Assembly (NCBI GenBank): GCA_012519645.1
Contig: JAAYPU010000202.1
Span: 1 to 5,372, forward strand
Direction of reading: 5' to 3'
Source of the DNA: Clostridiales bacterium
GTDB taxonomy: Bacteria; Bacillota; Clostridia; Peptostreptococcales; JAAYPU01
Length of the DNA: 5,372 nt
A model generated the notes under the pieces. It saw nothing but the letters and a program-made list of their open reading frames with translations, searched no databases and was not told the DNA's origin. Shown here in pieces: positions 1-4,878 of the stretch (positions within the stretch are counted from its first letter, which is position 1; every line of letters begins with the position of its first letter). Made by a program: the position numbers and the translations under genes.

Positions 1-18
1 AAGTTCGTCCTTGGTCAT
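1..18 (-). CDS. 5' end of an unidentified gene (first six codons)
   Basis: An ATG at 18-16 begins a reading frame MTKDEL that leaves the window at the left edge. It is preceded by GGAAGGTGAT at 32-23, which pairs well with the 3' end of 16S rRNA and sits at a normal distance from the ATG. A candidate promoter lies further upstream. It has the same orientation as every other gene here and follows the amidohydrolase, but a repeat-filled gap of 350 bases and a terminator-like hairpin separate them, so it probably has its own transcript. Six residues are too few to assign a product. Confidence 0.6.
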
Positions 19-60
19 GTGTATCACCTTCCTATTTATATTTTTGTTTTGGTTAACTAA

Positions 61-89
61 ATTCTATAGGAAAGTGTGCAACATGACCA
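61..89 (-). promoter_or_regulatory. candidate sigma-A promoter for the left-edge gene
   Basis: On the minus strand, TGGTCA (89-84, four of six to TTGACA) is followed after 17 bases by TAGAAT (66-61, five of six to TATAAT). This would place the transcript start about 35 bases before the ATG at 18. A perfect TTGACA also lies slightly upstream (106-101) but has no good -10 at 16-18 bases. The call rests only on hexamer matches and spacing in AT-rich DNA. Confidence 0.3.
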
Positions 90-132
90 TACTTTTTTAT
101 TGTCAATACATCTTCTTAAGAATACAATTTAT

Positions 133-153
133 GATTTAAGATTTAAGATTCAA
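133..153. repeat. heptamer array A, GATTTAA x3
   Basis: Three tandem 7-bp units are visible: GATTTAA, GATTTAA, GATTCAA. They end three bases before the first perfect hairpin. This is the first of four heptamer arrays that alternate with three hairpins across 133-371. No coding role is apparent, because the period of 7 does not preserve a reading frame. Confidence 0.8.
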
Positions 154-156
154 TGT

Positions 157-185
157 AGCTTTTGTGTTTTGCAAACACAAAAGCT
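157..185. repeat. perfect hairpin HP1 (13-bp stem)
   Basis: AGCTTTTGTGTTT (157-169) pairs perfectly with AAACACAAAAGCT (173-185) around the 3-base loop TGC. Its inner 23 bases (160-182) are the exact reverse complement of the core of the next hairpin (225-247). Heptamer arrays flank it on both sides. It is followed by the linker TTCCTT, which recurs after other hairpins in the window. It is not next to a stop codon, so it is not an obvious terminator. Confidence 0.8.
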
Positions 186-196
186 TCCTTATCTTT

Positions 197-224
197 CAGT
201 TGGCAGTTTTCAGTTTTCAGTTGA
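197..224 (+). repeat. heptamer array B, CAGTTTT x4
   Basis: Four 7-bp units run in tandem: CAGTTGG, CAGTTTT, CAGTTTT, CAGTTGA. With the preceding linker, 184-224 matches 1572-1532 on the opposite strand at 37 of 41 positions, which makes it a copy of a dispersed repeat. The last two bases overlap the left arm of hairpin HP2. Confidence 0.85.
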
Positions 225-249
225 TTTTGTGTTTGCAAAACACAAAATC
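223..249. repeat. perfect hairpin HP2 (12-bp stem)
   Basis: GATTTTGTGTTT (223-234) pairs perfectly with AAACACAAAATC (238-249) around loop GCA. The core at 225-247 is the exact reverse complement of the HP1 core at 160-182, so HP1 and HP2 are inverted copies flanking the CAGTTTT array. The linker CTCCTTAA follows. Confidence 0.8.
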
Positions 250-261
250 CTCCTTAACTCT

Positions 262-289
262 TAGTTCCTGGTTTTTAGTTTTTAGTTTA
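262..289 (+). repeat. heptamer array C, TAGTTTT x4
   Basis: Four units are visible: TAGTTCC, TGGTTTT, TAGTTTT, TAGTTTA. The array starts 65 bases after the start of array B, which itself starts 64 bases after array A, so the hairpin-plus-heptamer module is nearly regular here. Unit sequence differs from array B mainly at the first base (T for C). Confidence 0.75.
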
Positions 290-309
290 ATTGTTTTTAT
301 ATACAATTG

Positions 310-336
310 AAAAAATTTGCGTTAAACGCAAATTTT
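310..336 (-). terminator. rho-independent terminator of the amidohydrolase gene
   Basis: AAAATTTGCGTT (312-323) pairs perfectly with AACGCAAATTTT (325-336). Read on the minus strand, the stem lies about 33 bases beyond the amidohydrolase stop codon and runs directly into a tract of six T residues (315-310). On the plus strand it is followed by TTTTCTCC, so it could act weakly in both directions. It is also the third hairpin (HP3) of the alternating hairpin/heptamer series, so the repeat module may have supplied the terminator. The stem is rather AT-rich, with only GCG in the middle. Confidence 0.55.
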
Positions 337-343
337 CTCCTTC

Positions 344-371
344 ATTCTTAATTCTTAATTCTTAAATCTTA
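344..371 (+). repeat. heptamer array D, ATTCTTA x4, reaching into the amidohydrolase stop codon
   Basis: Three perfect units ATTCTTA (344-364) are followed by AATCTTA (365-371). The last three bases, TTA at 369-371, are the complement of the TAA stop codon of the amidohydrolase gene. The array follows hairpin HP3 and the linker CTCCTT. The repeat therefore abuts or supplies the stop codon of the gene. Confidence 0.8.
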
Positions 372-1514
372 TTTATTTTTGTAGATTACTTTGCCATTTA
401 TTATAGTGGTCAATACGCGACTTTCCATATCCAGCGGATGCCTATCCCAAATGACAATATCCGCATCCTTACCAACTTTCAGACTTCCGACCCTATCTTC
501 TATCTCTAATATTTCTGCCGGATAAAGAGTAATAGCTTTTAAAGCCTCTTCCTTATCCATGCCTGCCTTTGCGGCAAGCGCCGCACATAAAGATAAGTAT
601 TGAATAGGTATCACACCGTGGTCTGTCATAATTGCAATTTTAATACCTGCCTTATTTAGTATTCCGGGCGTTTCAAAGGTCAGACTGCGAAGCTCAACTT
701 TCGACCTTTCGGAAAGACTGGGTCCTACAATGGCAGGCAGACCTTCCTGTTTGAGATAATCCACAATGAGATGGCCTTCCGTACAATGATCCAAGGTTAT
801 CTTTAAATCAAACTCTTTCGCAATTCTTATCGCTGTAAATATATCATCCGCTCTATGGGCATGGGCCTTGAGAGGTATCTCTTTTTTAAAAAGAGGTATC
901 AATGCCTCATGCTGCATATCGAAATCCGGGTGTTTATCTTCATCCTCAGCTTCCTTGTTCTTTAAATATTCTTTAGCTTCCATCAGAGCCTGCCTCAGTA
1001 AAGCAGCTGTTGCCATTCGGGTGAGAGGTGCCTTATGCTGTTCTCCGTAAACTTTTTTCGGATTCTCACCAAATGCACATTTAATAGCCGAGGGTGCTTT
1101 GACTATCATATCATCGATTCTATTTCCAAAGGTCTTGATGACGGCAAATTGTCCTCCTATTACATTTGAGCTACCCGGCCCGGTAGATATTGTAGTAACA
1201 CCCGCTTGATATGCATCCTCAAAGGCTCTGTCCATAGGATTAATAGCGTCTATTGCTCTCAGATGAGGTGTCACGGGCTCTGTCATTTCATTGCCGTCCG
1301 CACCTTCAAAATCCATACCGTCTTCCCACATTCCCACATGACAATGGGCATCTATAAGCCCCGGCGTTACTATTTTACCTTCTGCATCTATGGTTTCACA
1401 TGCTATATCGATTTCTTCCGCCATTTCCTTTATCTTTCCATTTTCTATCAACAAACATCCTTTAAACGGATTTGATTCCATGGTCAGAATTGTGGCATTT
1501 TTTATTAATAACAT
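369..1514 (-). CDS. imidazolonepropionase-like metal-dependent amidohydrolase
   Basis: The product is 381 residues, a normal length for the imidazolonepropionase-related amidohydrolases (COG1228 type), which hydrolyse C-N bonds in a TIM barrel carrying one or two metal ions. A small N-terminal beta domain leads to PGLIDAHCHVG, with metal-ligand candidates H57 and H59. Further candidates are K145 in the IKCAFGENPK segment, H218 and H220 in KAHAHRADD, H243 and H248 in LDHCTEGH, and D298 in TDHG. The C-terminus has the usual closing-strand motif GSLKVGKDADIVIWD (343-357). No signal peptide is seen, so it should be cytosolic. I chose the ATG at 1514 because GGAGGG lies six bases upstream. The frame stays open to 1589, but that extension would only translate the repeat DNA. 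The substrate cannot be read from sequence: the family also includes dipeptidases and other cyclic-amide hydrolases, and no histidine-degradation genes are next to it. The gene stands alone between two repeat-rich gaps. Confidence 0.88.
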   Translation of the reverse strand: MLLIKNATILTMESNPFKGCLLIENGKIKEMAEEIDIACETIDAEGKIVTPGLIDAHCHVGMWEDGMDFEGADGNEMTEPVTPHLRAIDAINPMDRAFEDAYQAGVTTISTGPGSSNVIGGQFAVIKTFGNRIDDMIVKAPSAIKCAFGENPKKVYGEQHKAPLTRMATAALLRQALMEAKEYLKNKEAEDEDKHPDFDMQHEALIPLFKKEIPLKAHAHRADDIFTAIRIAKEFDLKITLDHCTEGHLIVDYLKQEGLPAIVGPSLSERSKVELRSLTFETPGILNKAGIKIAIMTDHGVIPIQYLSLCAALAAKAGMDKEEALKAITLYPAEILEIEDRVGSLKVGKDADIVIWDRHPLDMESRVLTTIINGKVIYKNK

Positions 1515-1520
1515 AAACTT

Positions 1521-1526
1521 CCCTCC
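1521..1526 (-). promoter_or_regulatory. ribosome binding site deciding the amidohydrolase start
   Basis: GGAGGG on the minus strand is separated by six bases from the ATG at 1514. It fixes the start at residue M of MLLIKN rather than at the upstream in-frame ATG at 1589, which would read through the heptamer repeat and has no comparable site. Confidence 0.85.
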
Positions 1527-1533
1527 ATTTTTC

Positions 1534-1561
1534 AACTGAAAACTGATAACTGAAAACTGAT
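1534..1561 (-). repeat. heptamer array E, AACTGAA/AACTGAT x4
   Basis: Four units, alternately AACTGAA and AACTGAT on the plus strand, read as CAGTT-type heptamers on the minus strand. The array ends seven bases upstream of the amidohydrolase ribosome binding site. With the linker CTTCCTTATCT it repeats the unit at 184-224 on the opposite strand. It is also the left arm of a long inverted repeat whose right arm is 1664-1693. Confidence 0.85.
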
Positions 1562-1572
1562 AGATAAGGAAG

Positions 1573-1593
1573 AAATTTGCTGCAACCAAATTT
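1573..1593 (-). repeat. hairpin HP4 (7-bp stem)
   Basis: AAATTTG (1573-1579) pairs with CAAATTT (1587-1593) around a 7-base loop. On the minus strand it is followed by CTTCCTTATC and heptamer array E, giving the same order of hairpin, linker and heptamers as at 157-224. The short stem and the absence of a following T tract make a terminator role unlikely. Confidence 0.6.
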
Positions 1594-1628
1594 CAACATT
1601 CACTAACCGACTAAAAAGATAGTTCAGA

Positions 1629-1657
1629 AAGATATTTTTCTATATGAAAAATATCAA
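1629..1657 (-). promoter_or_regulatory. candidate sigma-A promoter of the amidohydrolase gene
   Basis: On the minus strand, TTGATA (1657-1652, five of six to TTGACA) is followed after 17 bases by TATCTT (1634-1629, four of six to TATAAT). A start site about 105 bases before the ATG would put hairpin HP4 and heptamer array E in the 5' untranslated leader. The two hexamers lie in the two arms of hairpin HP5, so if real the promoter is carried by the repeat element. The evidence is consensus match and spacing only. Confidence 0.35.
1631..1655. repeat. perfect hairpin HP5 (10-bp stem)
   Basis: GATATTTTTC (1631-1640) pairs perfectly with GAAAAATATC (1646-1655) around TATAT. On the plus strand it leads into heptamer array F. 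On the minus strand it is downstream of the phosphatase gene and is followed by only three T residues, so at best it is a weak terminator for the tex operon. The all-AT core is consistent with a promoter region, as noted for the overlapping candidate. Confidence 0.7.
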
Positions 1658-1667
1658 CATTAACTAT

Positions 1668-1695
1668 CAGTTATCAGTTTTCAGTTTTCAGTTTA
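1668..1695 (+). repeat. heptamer array F, CAGTTTT x4
   Basis: The units are CAGTTAT, CAGTTTT, CAGTTTT, CAGTTTA. The reverse complement of 1664-1693 matches 1534-1563 at 28 of 30 positions, so arrays E and F form the outward-facing arms of a 160-bp inverted repeat around hairpins HP4 and HP5. Confidence 0.85.
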
Positions 1696-1722
1696 TTCTT
1701 GGCAACCGCTGTTCGTACCTGC

Positions 1723-1777
1723 ACTATTGTTGTACTATCGTTCAACTATTGTTGCACTATCGTTTAACTATTGTGTA
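1723..1777. repeat. 11-bp tandem repeat x5 downstream of the phosphatase
   Basis: Five 11-base units lie end to end: ACTATTGTTGT, ACTATCGTTCA, ACTATTGTTGC, ACTATCGTTTA, ACTATTGTGTA. Units 1, 3 and 5 carry ACTATTG while 2 and 4 carry ACTATCG, so the true period may be 22. The direct repeat GTACCTG brackets the tract at 1715-1721 and 1775-1781. It lies just past the phosphatase stop codon (1790-1788). A period of 11 is about one helical turn. It differs in period from the heptamer arrays and I do not recognise it as a known element. Confidence 0.8.
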
Positions 1778-1787
1778 CCTGAGACCT

Positions 1788-2426
1788 CTATTTTTCAAGT
1801 ATTTCCAAAATATCTTCTGCTTTTTCAATTATATAATCCGGCTTTTCTAATTCGCACACTTCCTCTGCAAATTCGCTCCATTTCACAACAGCAGATTTAA
1901 TTCCCGCATTTTTAGCACATTTTATGTCAAATATACTGTCGCCTATCATTATGGTTTCTTCCGGCCTGCTCCCCAGCCTCTCTAATGCCAGCAATACAGG
2001 TGCTGGATCCGGTTTATGCTTATCTGTATCATCAGCAGTACCGATATATTGAAAATATTTATCTAAATCATACTTCTTAAGTCCTATTAATGTAGTTTTC
2101 CTAAGTCTTGAGGTAACAATGCCAAGTTTACAGCCATTTTCATATAGTGTTTTGATAACTTCACTTATACCCGGAAAAATACCAATAAGCTCTTCAAAAC
2201 AATCATGATGAAAACTCCTGTAGGTTTTTATGGCTTCCTCAGCCTGACTGCTGAACTCTCTCTCCATAGTAACCTGGAGAGGCTCCCCAAAAGCTTTTAT
2301 AATATATTCCCTTTCTTTTTCCTTCCCTGTCAAGGTACGGTAGGTATGCTGAAAAGATTCTAAAATTACAAAGCTGGTATCAAGCAAAGTCCCATCCAAA
2401 TCGAATAATATAGTATTTATTTTCAT
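1788..2426 (-). CDS. HAD-superfamily phosphatase, PpaX-like pyrophosphatase
   Basis: The 212-residue protein is a class I HAD hydrolase with all four motifs: FDLDGT at 8-13 (nucleophile D9, acid/base D11), T105 in GIVTS, K138 in KHKPDP, and GDSIFD at 162-167 (metal-binding D163, D167). The helical cap lies between about residues 16 and 85. SFQHT near residue 24, the LGIVT segment and KPDPAPVLLALERLGSRPEETIMIGD resemble Bacillus PpaX, which splits pyrophosphate released during HPr dephosphorylation, and the length matches its roughly 216 residues. Phosphoglycolate phosphatases of the Gph type are close relatives, so the substrate is an inference. No signal or membrane segment is present. The ATG at 2426 is preceded by GAGGTGA with a 6-base spacer. 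It is second in an operon with tex; neither hprK nor lgt, common ppaX neighbours in Firmicutes, is in the window. Confidence 0.85.
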   Translation of the reverse strand: MKINTILFDLDGTLLDTSFVILESFQHTYRTLTGKEKEREYIIKAFGEPLQVTMEREFSSQAEEAIKTYRSFHHDCFEELIGIFPGISEVIKTLYENGCKLGIVTSRLRKTTLIGLKKYDLDKYFQYIGTADDTDKHKPDPAPVLLALERLGSRPEETIMIGDSIFDIKCAKNAGIKSAVVKWSEFAEEVCELEKPDYIIEKAEDILEILEK

Positions 2427-2432
2427 TTACTG

Positions 2433-2440
2433 TCACCTCA
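2433..2440 (-). promoter_or_regulatory. ribosome binding site of the phosphatase, overlapping the tex stop codon
   Basis: The minus-strand sequence TGAGGTGA contains both the tex stop codon TGA (2440-2438) and the Shine-Dalgarno sequence of the next gene, six bases from its ATG. A ribosome terminating tex would sit on the initiation site of the phosphatase, which favours translational coupling. Confidence 0.8.
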
Positions 2441-4729
2441 ATTGTTCAGATTTTTCATGCTTAATGATACGCGCTCTCTTTCATAATCAATGTCTATTAT
2501 TTTTACCTTTACAGTATCACCCACACTGACAGCTTGCATCGGATGCTTAATATAATTTTCACTTATTTGAGAAATATGTACCAAGCCGTCATTTTTTATA
2601 CCGATATCTACAAATGCTCCAAAATCAACAACATTCCTTACAGTACCGGTCAATTCCATACCAAGCTTCAAATCTTCCAGCTTAAGCACATCGTTTCTGA
2701 AAATCACCTCAGGCATCTCCTCTCTTGGATCTCTGCCGGGTTTTATCAATTCCTTTACAATGTCCTCCAGAGTAGGCAAGCCTATATTGAGTTTTTCAGC
2801 AATCAGGGATAAGTTTTGCCTGATGCGTTCTTCATTTGTGATTTTTTTAGCACCGGCGTGCATAGCCCCTTTTATTTCTTCCATATCTTGAAGACTCTTC
2901 ATTTTTTTATCAGAAGAAGGAAGCCCCATTGTAATCGGTTCCGGCTGTGCAAATTCAATAATCTTTTCTTCGATTTTTTTGTTTCCTCCCTGCCTGATGC
3001 TTTCATGATCCACACCAAGCAGCTGCATAAGCTGTTCAGCTACCGAATAAGATTCGGGATGAACCGCTGTCGCATCCAAGGCATTTAAACCATCCGCGAT
3101 CCTCAAAAAGCCTGCACATTGCTCAAAAGCTTTCTCACCTAATTTAGATACCTTCATCAGCTGCTTTCTTTCAGTAAACTTGCCTTTTTCTTCCCGATAT
3201 TTAACAATATTTTTTGCTATACCTGAATTTATACCTGAAATATACTGCAGCAAAGAAGGAGACGCTGTATTTAAATCGACACCTACTCTATTCACACAAT
3301 CTTCCACGACGTTTGTCAAGGCACTGTTTAACATAGTCTGGTTTATATCATGCTGATATTGACCTACGCCAATATGCTTTGGGTCTATCTTGACAAGCTC
3401 AGCCAAAGGGTCCTGCAATCGTCTCCCGATGGAAAGAGAGCCCCGAGTTGTTACATCTAAATCTGGATATTCTTCTGTCGCTAATTTAGACGCAGAATAA
3501 ACAGAAGCTCCTGCTTCACTTACAATTGTATAATATACTTTTCTTTCTACTTCTTTTAATGTTTCAGCAATAAATTTTTCGGTCTCCCGGGATGCAGTTC
3601 CATTTCCAATGGCAATAACATCAATATTATATTTATTTACCAATTCCTTTGTCACTGTTTTAGACTTTTCTATATCATTTTGAGGCGGATTTGGATAAAT
3701 AGTCGTAAAGTCTAATAGTTTTCCGGTTTCATCAAGTATGGTGATTTTACAGCCGGTACGATAGCTTGGATCCACTCCCATTACTTTGACATTTCTAACC
3801 GGAGGTGTCATTAAAAGATTTTCTGTGTTTTTTGCAAAGACCTTAACGGCTTCTTTCTCAGCGCGCTCAAAAAGTAAACTTCTTATTTCTCTTTCCATGG
3901 AAGGTGCTATAAGTCTTTTATAGCTGTCCTCAATGGCTTTTTCCAGGTAGGTCACAAAAATTGACTTAGGATTTGTAATAATATTCTTATTCAGCTTATA
4001 TAAAATCTGTTCTGAAGGTGCCTGAACCTTTACTTTAAGCTTTTTCTCATTCTCTCCTCTGTTTAAAGCAAGTATCCTGTGGTTCGGTATTTTAGATACT
4101 GCCTCCGAATAATTATAATACATTTCATACACTGTTTTTTCTTCACTGTCTGCAGCTTCAGAGACGATAACAGCTTCATTGAGATAAATGGTCCTTATTT
4201 CATCTCTGAATTCCGGGTTATCGGATATCTGCTCAGCAATTATATCCAAAGCGCCGAATATAGCATCTTCAATTGTATGTACTTCTTTTTCCTCATTTAC
4301 ATAGACGGCAGCCAGTTCTTCTATGCTTCCTTCAGTGATTTCCTGGGCAATCAATATATAAGCCAAGGGTTCCAGACCTCTTTCTTTAGCTTTGGTTGCC
4401 CTAGTGCTCTTTTTCTGTTTGTAAGGACGATACAGATCTTCCACTCTTTGAAGAACATCTGCCGATATAATTTCTTCTTTCAGTTCTTCTGTAAGCTTTC
4501 CCTGTTCTTCTATAAGACGAATAACTTCCTGTTTTCTTTCTTCAAGATTTCTCAAGTAAAGCAACCGCTCATGGAGGTCTCTGAGTGTCACATCCGAAAG
4601 TCCTCCCGTCATCTCCTTACGATATCTTGCTATAAAAGGAATAGTATTACAGTCATCTATAAGCTGTACCGTATTTTCTACCTGAGAAATTTTAATATGA
4701 AATTCCTTTGCCAGTTTTTGTATAATCAT
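2438..4729 (-). CDS. tex: Tex-family S1-domain RNA-binding protein
   Basis: The 763-residue protein matches the Tex/YhgF/YdcI family, cytosolic nucleic-acid-binding proteins structurally related to eukaryotic Spt6 and linked to transcription. The helical Tex N-terminal region spans about 1-195, including PFIARYRKEMTGGL (31-44) and EDLYRPYKQKKSTRA (97-111). A YqgF/RNase H-like domain starts near 313 with VMGVDPSYRTGCK and includes IAIGNGTASRETE (372-384) and the SEAGASVYSAS signature (404-414). Helix-hairpin-helix motifs follow around 480-545 (VGVDLNTASPSLLQYISGI, then KFTERKQLMKVSKLG), then LDATAVHPESY (551-561). An S1 domain at about 689-758 contains VVDFGAFVDIG and DGLVHISQIS and ends at the C-terminus. 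The start at 4729 has GGGAGG six bases upstream. The protein is longer than the roughly 720-residue Bacillus YdcI, with what looks like additional charged sequence near 575-635. It is the first gene of a two-gene operon with the phosphatase. Confidence 0.95.
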   Translation of the reverse strand: MIIQKLAKEFHIKISQVENTVQLIDDCNTIPFIARYRKEMTGGLSDVTLRDLHERLLYLRNLEERKQEVIRLIEEQGKLTEELKEEIISADVLQRVEDLYRPYKQKKSTRATKAKERGLEPLAYILIAQEITEGSIEELAAVYVNEEKEVHTIEDAIFGALDIIAEQISDNPEFRDEIRTIYLNEAVIVSEAADSEEKTVYEMYYNYSEAVSKIPNHRILALNRGENEKKLKVKVQAPSEQILYKLNKNIITNPKSIFVTYLEKAIEDSYKRLIAPSMEREIRSLLFERAEKEAVKVFAKNTENLLMTPPVRNVKVMGVDPSYRTGCKITILDETGKLLDFTTIYPNPPQNDIEKSKTVTKELVNKYNIDVIAIGNGTASRETEKFIAETLKEVERKVYYTIVSEAGASVYSASKLATEEYPDLDVTTRGSLSIGRRLQDPLAELVKIDPKHIGVGQYQHDINQTMLNSALTNVVEDCVNRVGVDLNTASPSLLQYISGINSGIAKNIVKYREEKGKFTERKQLMKVSKLGEKAFEQCAGFLRIADGLNALDATAVHPESYSVAEQLMQLLGVDHESIRQGGNKKIEEKIIEFAQPEPITMGLPSSDKKMKSLQDMEEIKGAMHAGAKKITNEERIRQNLSLIAEKLNIGLPTLEDIVKELIKPGRDPREEMPEVIFRNDVLKLEDLKLGMELTGTVRNVVDFGAFVDIGIKNDGLVHISQISENYIKHPMQAVSVGDTVKVKIIDIDYERERVSLSMKNLNN

Positions 4730-4735
4730 TTAATT

Positions 4736-4741
4736 CCTCCC
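4736..4741 (-). promoter_or_regulatory. ribosome binding site of tex
   Basis: GGGAGG on the minus strand, six bases before the ATG at 4729, supports the assigned tex start. Confidence 0.85.
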
Positions 4742-4773
4742 GAAATGTGTTTCACTCAGTAAAAATGTAAATA

Positions 4774-4790
4774 TGCGCTTGCGCAGTATA
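4774..4790 (-). promoter_or_regulatory. candidate tex -10 box next to a GC-rich dyad
   Basis: On the minus strand, TATACT (4790-4785, five of six to TATAAT) runs directly into the dyad TGCGCAAGCGCA (4785-4774), whose two 5-bp arms flank AA. A start site within the dyad would give a leader of about 50 bases and would place the dyad where a repressor could block initiation. No good -35 hexamer is found 17 bases upstream (TATTAC), so the promoter call is weak. The dyad itself is clear and stands out as GC-rich in an AT-rich gap. Confidence 0.3.
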
Positions 4791-4807
4791 AGTATATATA
4801 AATTGAG

Positions 4808-4835
4808 GTAATAGATAAGAACTAACAGATAACAG
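4808..4835 (-). repeat. degenerate heptamer array G
   Basis: Four loose 7-bp units read GTAATAG, ATAAGAA, CTAACAG, ATAACAG on the plus strand, that is CTGTTAT-type on the minus strand. They lie between the tex leader and a 6-bp hairpin at 4846-4860, in the same hairpin-then-heptamer order on the minus strand as array E. The units are more diverged than in other arrays. Confidence 0.5.
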
Positions 4836-4845
4836 TTTCGGAACC

Positions 4846-4860
4846 CTTTGCTTCGCAAAG
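4846..4860. repeat. short hairpin HP6 (6-bp stem)
   Basis: CTTTGC (4846-4851) pairs with GCAAAG (4855-4860) around TTC. It faces array G on the minus strand and no T tract follows it. It fits the position of a hairpin in a repeat module but is too short to be convincing alone. Confidence 0.5.
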
Positions 4861-4878
4861 CTATATATTTAAATCTTT

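Noticed and set aside
101..106. Perfect TTGACA on the minus strand as the -35 box of the left-edge gene
   Set aside because: No acceptable -10 hexamer occurs 16-18 bases downstream (TGTTGC at 17). A weaker but properly spaced pair at 89-61 is listed instead.
76..264. 62-codon plus-strand open frame in the left gap
   Set aside because: It runs through the hairpins and the CAGTTTT array, has no ribosome binding site, and its product is low in information. It is a by-product of the repeats.
133..371. CRISPR-like array of repeats and spacers
   Set aside because: The repeating parts are 7-bp tandem units and the hairpins differ from each other. There are no constant 23-40 base repeats with unique spacers and no cas genes.
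1515..1589. 25-residue N-terminal extension of the amidohydrolase
   Set aside because: The extra residues simply translate heptamer array E and hairpin HP4. The internal ATG at 1514 has an excellent ribosome binding site and starts at the normal family position.
1644..1850. 68-codon plus-strand frame across the second gap
   Set aside because: It consists of the translated heptamers and 11-bp repeats and then runs antisense into the phosphatase gene.
4079..4762. 227-codon frame antisense to tex
   Set aside because: The product is rich in Phe, Tyr, Ile and Ser, as expected from the reverse complement of a lysine- and glutamate-rich gene. tex is strongly supported on the other strand.
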